A DNA stretch of 64,000 nt from Mactra quadrangularis (lineage: Eukaryota > Mollusca > Bivalvia > Venerida > Mactridae). This document shows, one piece after another, positions 14,119 to 23,945 of this stretch. The stretch lies in contig CM046304.1 of assembly GCA_025267735.1 (NCBI GenBank), forward strand, positions 13,144,001 through 13,208,000, written 5' to 3'. The translations under genes were made by a program, and so were the position numbers. The notes under the pieces were generated by a model that saw only the letters and a program-made list of their open reading frames with translations, did not search any database and was not told where the DNA came from. The stretch's first letter is position 1, and each line of letters begins with the position of its first letter.

Positions 14119-17100
14119 ATAGCAGTTTTTTAGTGAAGTGTCGTAAATTGATTGATACTTTTCTTCAGAAAGAAATATTGTTCACTGCTGATAAAATCAA
14201 TAATCGGTAAAGAAGGAAATATTTGCTGTATATATTCACTACAATAAAAGCATGGAATACAAAATAAGAAGTTGTCAGGTTAATAATGTCCAATGAAGAC
14301 ATTTTATGACAAAAACGCTACCAGGTTTCTGAAGTTAATTAAGAAAGAATAAAAACTTGTCCATTTGGTTTCCGTTTCAGACTATTCAAATATATGCCTG
14401 GATACAGACATATAGCTATTACTGACAGAGCAGGATAAAATTGTTAATAAGATAAGCAATCTTTTCAGCCTTTTCTGTCATATTTTCTCTCGTTAACCGA
14501 GAAACTACGATATTTGTTTATCGTAACAGATCACTTGCTTGAGCCACTTAAGTACTTATGGAAGTGACAATATAGTAATATATATTGGTACATGTATGAC
14601 CAATTGTAGAAAATGGCATTTATTGTGTCTTCAAAGTTTCCATATTATATAGATTCTCGGCAAAAATAGAATTAGTATACTGCATGTGAGTGTATATTAT
14701 TAAGAACAAATAATAGGTTTGCTAAACAATTGGTACTTTTCAAAATAAAGTGTAAGTAAGAATACGAAGTAGCGATTACTGTCAAATAGAATCATTATGT
14801 CTTTCAGTTCAGTTTTTAATAATATGAGAATAGATCAACGTAATAACGACTTAACAACTGAATTCCTTTTGAAACGAAGAGAAAACAACTAACGTTATGG
14901 CGTCATTTAATGATTATTTATTGTCAAATTATTAGTAAACAATATGGGAGTATTTCACTCTAAAATACTTAAAAACTATGCGATATGAAATAATTAAATA
15001 AATTATTTATTTTCTTTTCTTTATGCACAGTCAGCCAATACATGTTGTGTTACGACCTTTTGTCATAATTGCCAAAAATTTAGGCTGGCATATAAGACCT
15101 TTATTTAAGTCAAATATTGATTTTTGTTTTAATTTTTAAGTATGTGGATTTAAAGAGCAATATAAGTTAACAAAAATAATACCTAATATTAAAACAGTGA
15201 TTAAACTTACGAATCTTATCGTGTTTAATTAGAATGTTTTATGAAATGACAAACATGTACAAATAGAAAAAAAAAACAATAAGCTATCTACTCTGTACTT
15301 CTAAAAAATGATATTTATGTTGTATTTCATTTTACACGCAGGTGTTTTAGATGGAAACAATTTAAATATAATGATTTCTGTCTATGTAAAATTGCAAAAA
15401 TTGCTTTAGGCGAAGTAAATATTATATTTCGAGTTTCGCATTAACACCTGTAAGTGTTGTATATTGAGTGATTGTGAAGAATTTTATGGTTTTTGTTTTA
15501 GCGTACGGAATTTCAATTGAACAGTTAAACAGATATAATAACCTTTTTAAGAATTACACTACACTGAAATATTTTATGCAATGTAAATTAACCAATACAG
15601 ATGATATACTGGTCTTATATTTCAAAATTTTGTGCATTTAAATTTGAATGAAAATTGGTCCCATACGTTAGAGTATAACGTCTGTAATAAACTTATCAAA
15701 ACAAAAATGATGATCCCTGTGTCATTGCAAACCAGATCTTTGACACTGCTTCTGTCTCCAGTCTCTGTTCTCCCTACTTATTTATGAACGACACTTGATT
15801 AGACTAGTACGATATTCAATTAGGTGAATGTCAATAAAACAGTCAAATGTCTATCTGCTGTTTGCGTGTGTGACTATATTGTGTTTGTGTGACTACATTT
15901 TACTGCTGTTAATGGATTTTTATGGCCTGTGCAAAAGCAATTAAACCATATGTATAATAGAACAGTTATACGGGACCTTTTGCTAATTGCCCATCAATAC
16001 CAATTTGGTCTTAATTTTTTTACTAAAAAAATCTGTTTACATTAAGCTTTTGGGACTAAACAATCGTAAGACTCTATTGGAACGTAACTGTACGTTTGCC
16101 AATAAGATTGGTAAAAATGGAGGAATTATAAAATGGTACTTTTGGAAAGTTTATAATTCTGCTTTTATCTTTGATCAAACTTTTATCTTTTTTTTCACTC
16201 AGGATATCCCTTTGTCTTCATCAAAATCCTTTAAACATCGACAGCATTATTGAGGAAAACATTTGACCTTATCACAGTGTTCCGACAAAGATTAACAACG
16301 AGACGATACTCAAGTCTCCTGTATAAAACAAGCAATCTGAATACTTTAACATACATTTTACGTGGTGACATACATAAAGGAGTATTGATTCGGTATAAAA
16401 CAGCATCATGTCTCAATTACACATGTAAAAGTATGCGTTTTATTAGCTCTTACAAATATTGCACACGCTTAGGTCATAACAGATGTGTAATTTATTTTAC
16501 TGCAAATGTATTCTATATTTTAATCAAATTCACTGAAGTACCAGACGTTTCATATTATATTAACCGAATTCTACGAACTAGCTTCCATATTAAAAGTTAA
16601 AGCTCTTGTTGCAAGTTTTATTTTCTTAAACTAGAGCTTATTGATATTATACTCGATAGTGATTTGATGGTTCTCTTTGATAAAGAACTATGTGACAAAA
16701 TCTGGTTTGTATTATACATTTACTACGTCCATATTAACAAAACATTTAAATAACAATTATGAATGCATAGCCATTAACTTATTATTTTTTATTTTGATAT
16801 AAAAGGCAACGTGTAGACATAATTATTGATAATGCACGATTTGATGTAAATAAATTTATAATCCAAGTACTCATTGGTGTGCCTTATTTAGTATTTTTGT
16901 ACTATTTCTACAATAAGTGTACCATGAAATTAAAAATATCTTTACGTCCGATTATAACGATTTTCCTTTAGGTACCAAATGTGATGATATTATTGATAAT
17001 TTTTGTTGAACTCTGTATTATCTTAATAGATACGTTTATACTGTTATTAACTTTATCTTAATTTCTTGATTTAACATCAATCGGCTATTGTATTTGAACT

Positions 17101-17934
17101 TCATGCTATCGTTACCGTAACAAAGTATGTATTTACTTTTTACAATTTGTTGTAAACTTATTTTTTTCTGAATATTAATTGAATCCTTTTTAGTTATGTC
17201 ATACTCGTGATAATTACTAGAGTGTTGCCCTAACACAAATACTTTTTCTTTTAACAATCTGGTTTATATTCCGGCATAAGTTGCGTGACTGTACTTTGTG
17301 ATTCTCTTCAAATATTTGAACGAAATTGTAATTGCATTTTCTTTGTCATTCCAATTTACACATAGATGAAGCTTAATATTTATTAAAGAACTGCGGAATC
17401 AACTCGTTTGAATGATGTTGTCTTAATCAGGTCACGAGGAATAGAATTTCCCTTTTTATTGTGATTATCATTTAACATACAGTGTTATTTTTATAATCAA
17501 GTATATTTCTTCAAATGTTTTTAACGAATATTAATTATATGTGTCGTTTTATTTTGGGAAAAGTAGTAAAAATAGATATTGCAACTGGGTTGTTTCTCAA
17601 AGTTTACATTTGTCAACTTTCTTTTAATTAAAACATTACATCATTTTATTGAATTATGTAAATCTATGAATCATTGAAAACTGCTTCACTGTTTGCAGAA
17701 TTAAACATGTATAAAAATCAACATTTAAATGTAACAACAATGTTCAGCAATTTCAATTCTTTTAACAACATAATCGAAAAGGTCATATTGTAAGGATAAA
17801 ACAGGAAATTCTGATAACATCCTACCCAAATAGTATTGACCATTTTTGACAAAATACAATTTATAGCTTAAACCGTTTGCTTCTAACTGGCTGGAATAAC
17901 TGTCGTGTAACTGTGTACGGTGCAGTCAACCAAG

Positions 17935-17960
17935 ATGGCGGACCGAACAATGGTGAAAAG
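17935..17960 (+). other. Possible tiny first coding exon with splice donor (speculative)
   Basis: The sequence caaccaagATGGCGGACCG is followed by AACAATGGTGAAAAG and gtaaac. This gives an ATG in an AAGATGGCGG context, eight codons plus two bases, then a donor. The paired site at 10369 ends in a different phase, which argues against one shared gene. No partner exon was found. Confidence 0.15.
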
Positions 17961-18178
17961 GTAAACATATTTTATTTTCTCGATTTCTCTAACTTAATCC
18001 ACATGTATTGCTGTATAATCAGTTGTATTCAACCAGGCATAGATTCCGGTGCATAATGTACAACCTGTTTTCGCTTGATATCCACCCAAGAGCTTATAAA
18101 TGTATAACAAAGTTGGTCGATCTATGATTTTGAAATTTGAAGCGAGAAAAAAATCTTATAAGTCTGATTCTGACTTTA

Positions 18179-18436
18179 TTTGAGCTCTTAGATTTAAATC
18201 AATTGACAGAGTAGCGTAACATGATCGACCGAGTTACTTTGTCCCCTTACTTTGGAGGAATGTCCTCCCCCTTCCACAAACACGTTCGTTTTATGAGTGT
18301 ACACAAAGTGAGTGTAGTCGCCGGTGTATGGTGTAGTCAAAACGCACATTTTTGAACGGTGCAGTCTCAAAAAAACGGTACGGTGGAGTCCTTCTGTACA
18401 ATTTTGGTGTACGGTGTTGTCTCAATTTTTATTTTA
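18179..18436 (+). repeat. Left terminal inverted repeat, outer part
   Basis: Reverse complement of about 23695-23945. It contains at least four degenerate copies of a word like tACGGTGnnGTCtc (near 18328, 18354, 18376 and 18410), which look like subterminal protein-binding repeats. It ends where the (CAA)n tail of the inserted LINE begins. Confidence 0.85.
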
Positions 18437-18437
18437 A

Positions 18438-18464
18438 ACAACAACAACAACAACAACAACAACA
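18438..18464 (+). repeat. (CAA)n microsatellite
   Basis: About nine CAA units in a row. This is the 3' tail of the minus-strand LINE and marks its insertion end. Confidence 0.9.
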
Positions 18465-18810
18465 TGTTTATTTGTATCAGGCCTCCAGCTCATAACAAGT
18501 ACAACAAGTTATAAAGTGAACATAATGTACATGGTAAACAACAATGGCAGATGACAATGATATGAATTATAGTATGAAAGTTATGAAAACTAGCAATTTA
18601 TATAATATACATAATCACGCATACACGTATGTAGGGTTATATATACATACATAATTATATGCATACACGTTTTTATAGTAAAATAATGATATTGGTATCA
18701 AAGTTATAACCCTAGAACCATCATTTTTCTTGCAGTTGCATGACATATATAAAAGGCAAGGTTTCTTATAATGGTCTGGTTTTTACTAGATAATAGGATG
18801 TTCAGTTTGT

Positions 18811-20178
18811 TTATTGATGGATTAATATAAAATTTTGAAGGAATGAATAGCTGCCGAATATCAGAATATACAGGGCAATTAATATAAAATGTAACTCATC
18901 TTCGATTCGGTTGGTCGAACATATCATGCAAATACAATATTCTCTAGGCTTTTTATAGTATGTACCTCTTACAACTTCAAGATGCTGTAAACCAGATCTA
19001 AGTTGTGCATAACAATGTCTGAATTTACGTATATACAGAATGTCAATATATGTTTCTTTATCAAATGATGGTTTTATTTGTTTATACAAATGGAGAGCAG
19101 AAGAAGATTCAAGTTTACTATACAATTCTTGGAGAAACTTATCTTTAAGTCGTTGGGTAAAAGTATATAAAAACAAATGTTCATTTTCAACGTATTGGTT
19201 ATCCCAGACGTACCCAAAGCCGTTGCTACATAAAAGATGCTTAATTTGGTTGGCCCAATTGAAATAATGAATACAATCAAGTTGCTTAAGCATAGTATAA
19301 CATTTCGTTACATATCTTGTGTCGGGCATTTTCACAATCTTTAGCCAATACTTAAGACAACGTTTTGCAGATTCGACCCAGATTGGAAAACGCTCACAAT
19401 CACCTAAGACAGACGCGTTATATGGTGATTTATTTACACATAAAAATCGCTTACAAGCTAATCGAAGAACCATTTCACTGCTTTCTCTAGATTGGTACCC
19501 CCAGATTTCTGAACCGTATAAAATAATTGGTGAAATTTTTGTATCAAAAAGTTTAAAGTATGTACTGTATGGTAATTGACCATGTTTATACAAGGGTGAA
19601 AGCAATGTAAGAAGAGTGCGTTTAACTTTAATAGCAAGTTCATTTGACATTACGTTCAATGATAATGTAGAGCTAAATGTAACACCGACATAAGTAAATT
19701 TGTTAACAATTTCTAATGGATCAGCTCCATAATAAAATTTTTCATTAGCAGCCAATTTACTACCTTTCTTAAAAACCATTGGTTTTAAGTGTATCAACAA
19801 TCATTCCATTAACATTACAAAATGCTGTAGTAAATATAATTGATATTGTAAACCTTTAACCGTATCAGCCATTAAAGCGACATCGTCAGCAAATAAAAGT
19901 TGCCATATAGATATATCATTAGGCATAGTTTGTATACCTGTTACATTATGATCATTATTCATAAGTGTTGCAAGTTCATTAATAAACAGAGAAAATAATT
20001 TTGGAGAAGCTAAACAACCTTGTTTAAGACCAACCGGACAATTAAAATAACTGGTGCAATTACCATTTACACGTACACAGGATTTAACATGTTTATACAT
20101 ACCCATGATCGAGTTTAACAATTTTCCACGTATATTTGCATTGAACAATGTTGACCACAATTTATCCCGATTTACTGA
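18811..20178 (-). pseudogene. LINE reverse transcriptase fragment, C-terminal half, one internal stop
   Basis: One reading frame runs from about 20178 to 18811 and is broken by a single in-frame TGA (19801-19803), after ...VMLME. Reverse transcriptase features in order are DSVNRDKLW at the truncated start, GLKQGCLASPKLFSLFINEL (the motif B region) and LLFADDVALMAD, which holds the catalytic FADD. After the stop come the thumb and connection region (the stretch with FTYVGVTFS) and a C-terminal region with a C-x2-C...H pattern (CICMICSTNRIEDELHF), as in the zinc-knuckle ends of many LINEs. The endonuclease and the N-terminal palm are missing, so it cannot act alone. The clade is not determined. 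The near-intact frame suggests moderate age. Confidence 0.9.
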
Positions 20179-20450
20179 ATCAGTGCCAACGTTTATGAAC
20201 GATCTTTAGTCCAATGTTATTGAGTTCTTTTCGCTCATTCGACCCGATGGCCTTTAAATGTTAATTTTGTAATCATTGCTTCGATCAATTGACTTGAATT
20301 AAACTTAAACATAATTAACACTATGACATAAATGTGTTTAGGTTATGAATGAAATGAATGTAGGATTTCCTGATGTCCTTTATGCTGACGTCCTCAGCTG
20401 ATACATTTATTACGAACGTTCTAAGACACGAGTTACATTATTTACATACA
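20179..20450 (+). repeat. Left terminal inverted repeat, inner part
   Basis: Reverse complement of about 23440-23690. Anchors are atgaacgatctttagtcc, caattgactt, ttaacactatgacataaatg and tgaatgaaatgaatg, each found inverted on the right side. Together with 18179-18436 it rebuilds one arm once the LINE is set aside. Confidence 0.82.
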
Positions 20451-20749
20451 TCCAAAAAGACAAAAAATCCAAACACCTCAAAACATCACCGTAATCACGT
20501 ATATTCTTGGTTTTGAACATAGACTGTGAAATATGAATATAGATTGTTTGAATCAAGTAACTACAAAATCGAGATGAAAACGTTAGAAATCGATAGTAAG
20601 AAGTATGTGTAGGAGCATACAGATGAATTTTTTTTTAACTTTGGTTAATGTAGATCGATATCCGCCTTGAAGTACAAGCGTAAGAAAAAAAGTGGTTGTC
20701 CGACTGGTTAATCCAGGAAATTAAAATTTTATATTTATAAATCTATTGC

Positions 20750-20997
20750 ATTTAACGCCGTGTTAACACAATTTAAGTCATTTTACGGCGTCCAGCACAC
20801 CTAAACTAGCTTTCCTGGACCTTTGCCTATAACTAGTACGCATTTACCCTTCCACAAAACTGGAAACTTGTCCATTTTATCCAATCAATGCAGGAAAATT
20901 GACATTATTGTCCCCGGGTGGGATTCAAACCCTTCGAGGCACACCATTTTAAATCCGGGCGCGCTACCAACTGCGCTATAGACCCGGGTTGCACATG
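20750..20997 (-). repeat. tRNA-derived SINE, family 2, copy A
   Basis: On the minus strand it starts with a tRNA-like head (20905-20990): box A tatagcgcagttggtagcgc and box B gggtttgaatcccacc. A body follows that ends in ggtgtgctggacgccgtaaa. It matches 42692-42936 along its length. The head does not fold as a proper tRNA (weak anticodon stem), and the shared body shows it is a SINE rather than a tRNA gene. Confidence 0.75.
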
Positions 20998-22049
20998 ATA
21001 AAAGACAAGTATTTCATACCCAACTTTTAGACCCATCAAGATTTTTGCTTTATGATACAGCCATATAGCTCTGATCGTAGATACGTCTGTTTTGCGATGA
21101 TATAATCTACAAGTCGTGACCCCATGTTGTGATTGATGAGATAAAATAAGGATCATATAGGTCACGATTTCAAGTCATATCAGGGGATTAATTAAATCCG
21201 TTGTAGACAAATGTTTTATATTGTCCATTGTGCAACAAGTGTAAATTAACAGATAAATGTTTCACAAATTTTAAGGTAACATTTTGTGCACAATACAGTC
21301 AGATAAAACAAAAAATTATGTTAGAAATGATAATTATTACTCATCTATACCATTTGAATTTATTAATTTTCCACCCGTTAATTTAGATATGCTTTATATT
21401 TATTGTTATAAAAGCTTTAAATTTAAATGAATAGTTTTAAAACAATATTCGAACATCATTGTTATCGTTAAGCCGCTTTATTTTACTTGGACTAAAATGC
21501 CCATGCATTAATTTGTATAAATGTATTATTTATTTATCTTAATATTTCACCTTTTTAATACAATCTTTCTACAATTATTTGTAAACAAGTAAATACAAAG
21601 TTTTCAATGTATTAACGTTTTAATTAATATAATTGTAGAGGTAAACTGAAACATTTTTCCTTATGCCGCAAGAATAACGTAATATGTTTATTATACTATT
21701 TTCAGTACGTATAGTCGAGTAAATCTTCCCGAACAATAATTCTATTAATGAATAGATCAATTACATTTATGTACTTTCTAACCTTCCTAGAATCTTAACA
21801 CTTTCATTATAACTATTTCAGAATTTTTTTTATTACAAAATCATTTGACAGATACAACTACATGTATATATATACAAATAGTTATAAATAAAACAGAGAC
21901 AGGAAGGTAATCCTGTAATAAAAGTGCACCCGCTGTGCCTTGCTATGCGCAGTGTGATATACAATCACACCAGGGGTCCATAAATCCGATAGTGCACGCT
22001 ATAAATTTAAGAAAAAAATACTTTAAAAATGCAAAACTTTTGGAAAAAA

Positions 22050-22355
22050 GTGCAAATGGGACCAAAACTTCATTAAGTTATTTTAAATTTAAAAAGTGCT
22101 CCGAAAACTAGAAACATACGACTTTTTCATGTCATTTGCACAAATTTGATCAAAGAACCAGAAATAATTTATTTTTCAATTTATATCAGTATGGGTATTT
22201 ATTTCCCTTCTTTGTTTATAGTAACGTGAGTAATCAAATAAAACCTTAAATGGGACCAAAACTTTACAATTTTACACAAAATTAAAAACAATCAAATGAA
22301 AGAAGACAGTTTAAACTTTTTTGCATCATTTGCACAAAATTGATATCTTTAAAAA
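22050..22355 (+). repeat. Degenerate internal duplication, about 195-bp period
   Basis: The order aaatgggaccaaaactt ... tcatttgcacaaa ... ttgat occurs twice, at about 22055-22160 and 22250-22345. It lies inside the 5767-bp transposon. No coding frame or family was recognised. Confidence 0.5.
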
Positions 22356-22659
22356 TAAAAGAGTTATGACCGTTCAAAGAATTTTCCCCCGTACCTTTCT
22401 ATTGAAAATCGGATATCGACTTGGGATTATGTATGGGCCTAAAAGTTGGACATGTTTGGCAAGTCATGGATATTGACGTTTTAGCTTCGTTAACGTTAAA
22501 CAAAGTCGCTGAATTCACAAAAAGTTAACACCGATAAACGGAAAATTCAATAACTAAAGATTAGTACCACACATGAATACGTGTACGTTTTTGGTAATCG
22601 AATATTTTGGCACAGTGACCTACTTTTTACTAAGATGATACATAGTCAAAATTGACTTA

Positions 22660-23338
22660 TGGGCCGGTCACATAGGCCAAAACGCATGAATCACGCATAA
22701 ATTTGGGTTGTGCGTGCTTGTCTGCCGAGGATTTGACCATTTTCTTCGATTTACGCGACAAAAAATCACCGATACATTGCGCAAGAATTACGTATCAATC
22801 ACGCAAAAATCACCGACAAAGCACTTATAAAGCGCGCATAAGCCCAAAAAGGGGCACAGAATTGAATGTGCCCAACGGAAGCTGAAGCGGAAAACTACGT
22901 ATTTTCTGCGCATTATCACTGATAAACTGCGCATGATTGGCGCATGATGGGCGCATTAACTACGCATAATGTGTTTTGAGTCGCATCCTTTCAACGCCGT
23001 TCCGCATATAAACGGATGCGTGCTTCAGGACATTTTCACGCACGATCGCTGATGTTCCACGCATGATTCGCGCATAATCCGCGTAAGAACTACGCAAACT
23101 GCGCAAAGAATAAGTAAACAACGCAAACTGCGTAAACTCTTACGCGACGATAAATTTTGAACTGTTCAAAACCTGGAATCGCGCATAGCGATGAAACGGC
23201 GCAGTTCCACTCACAACTACGAATGCTCCATGTCAGAAACGCTGAGGAAACGCGATAATCACGGATGACTCACGTAAGACTCGAGTTTTGTGCGTGATTT
23301 TTACGAGATTTATGCGCTTTGGCCTATGTGACCGGCCA
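22660..23338. mobile_element. 679-bp CpG-rich MITE with TTA duplication
   Basis: The left end TGGGCCGGTCACATAGGCC and the right end (reverse complement TGGCCGGTCACATAGGCC) match over about 26 bp with one indel. TTA flanks both sides (22657-22659 and 23339-23341). The interior differs sharply from its surroundings: it is rich in CpG and in short words such as acgcata, gcgcat and cgcataa on both strands. The short ORFs inside are by-products of this composition. It has no transposase. The matching 3-bp duplication links it tentatively to the same PIF/Harbinger-like machinery as its host element. Confidence 0.82.
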
Positions 23339-23439
23339 TTAAGATATCATCATATCTATCTCTCAGACAAATTTCCAAGATATTCTGACTTTGACAGAAG
23401 TCTATACAGTGGTAACAGGGGTTTTCCGTATTTGTACTG

Positions 23440-23945
23440 TCTAATGTACGTAACTCCTGTATTACAATGTTCGTAATGTGTGCGCTGAGCTGGGACATCA
23501 GGAACTCAAACATTCATTTCATTCATAATCTAAACACATTTATGTCATAGTGTTAATTTTGTTTAAGATTAATTTAAGTCAATTGATCGGAGTAATGATT
23601 ACATATTAACATTAAAATGTCATCGGTCGAATGAGCAAAAAGGAACTCTATAACATAGGACTAAAGATCGTTCATGAAAGTTGATACTGAAATTAATAAT
23701 TGAGACAACACCGTACACCAAAATTGTACAGAATGACTCCACCGTGCAATTTTATGAGACTGCACCGTTCAAAAATGTGCGTTTTGACTACACCATACAC
23801 CGGCGACTGCACTCACTTTGTGTACACTCATAAAACGAACGTTTTTGTGGAAGGGAGAGGACATTCCTCCAAAGTAAGGGGACAAAGTAACTCGGTCGAT
23901 CATTTTACGCTACTCTGTCAATTGATTTGAATCTAAGAGCTCAAA
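23440..23945 (-). repeat. Right terminal inverted repeat of the 5767-bp transposon
   Basis: Uninterrupted partner of the two left segments. It reads gagacaacaccgtacacc, gactgcaccgttc and gactacaccatacaccgg on the plus strand, which are the inverted forms of the left-arm words. It ends in GAGCTCAAA followed by TTA. Confidence 0.85.

Larger units (their letters stand above)
8561..16566 (+). repeat. Tandem segmental array, unit 2
   Basis: Second copy of the unit. It aligns almost continuously with unit 3 at about 90% by eye, for example 8040-8900 with 16040-16900, 11405-12500 with 23955-25020, and 12770-13800 with 25260-26360. Against units 1 and 4 it lacks about 1.4 kb: the sequence jumps from aaatcatgg (9744) to a point near the tactgcacgatatagc landmark. 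It has private insertions at about 10515-11400 and 13803-14118, and a 12-bp extra segment at 13288-13299. The 159-codon ORF at 8114-8593 has a shorter counterpart in unit 3, but the base changes between the two are mostly non-synonymous, so I do not call a gene. Confidence 0.85.
18437..20178 (-). mobile_element. 5'-truncated LINE (non-LTR retrotransposon) with (GTT)n tail
   Basis: Read on the minus strand it begins inside a reverse transcriptase domain at about 20178 and ends in a trinucleotide tail (plus-strand CAA repeats, 18438-18464). The flanks are the two halves of the transposon's left inverted repeat. On the right, homology to the other arm resumes at atgaacgatctttagtcc. The 5' truncation and simple-repeat tail are typical of target-primed reverse transcription. 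No clear target duplication was found. Confidence 0.88.
18179..23945. mobile_element. 5767-bp non-autonomous DNA transposon with long TIRs and TTA duplication
   Basis: The ends TTTGAGCTC (18179) and GAGCTCAAA (23945) are exact reverse complements. Each is flanked by TTA (18176-18178 and 23946-23948), which fits a 3-bp target duplication of the kind made by PIF/Harbinger-type elements. The left inverted repeat covers 18179-18436 and resumes at about 20179-20450, interrupted by a LINE. The right one covers about 23440-23945. The arms agree over about 0.5 kb at high but imperfect identity. Unit 2 of the array lacks the element. No transposase ORF is visible, so it would have moved in trans or decayed. 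The interior holds a SINE, a degenerate internal repeat and a MITE. The superfamily is inferred from the TTA duplication alone; a long-TIR element of another class remains possible. Confidence 0.8.

Noticed and set aside
22703..23930. Several ORFs of 60-76 codons
   Set aside because: They lie within the CpG-rich MITE and the right inverted repeat and have no protein-like features.
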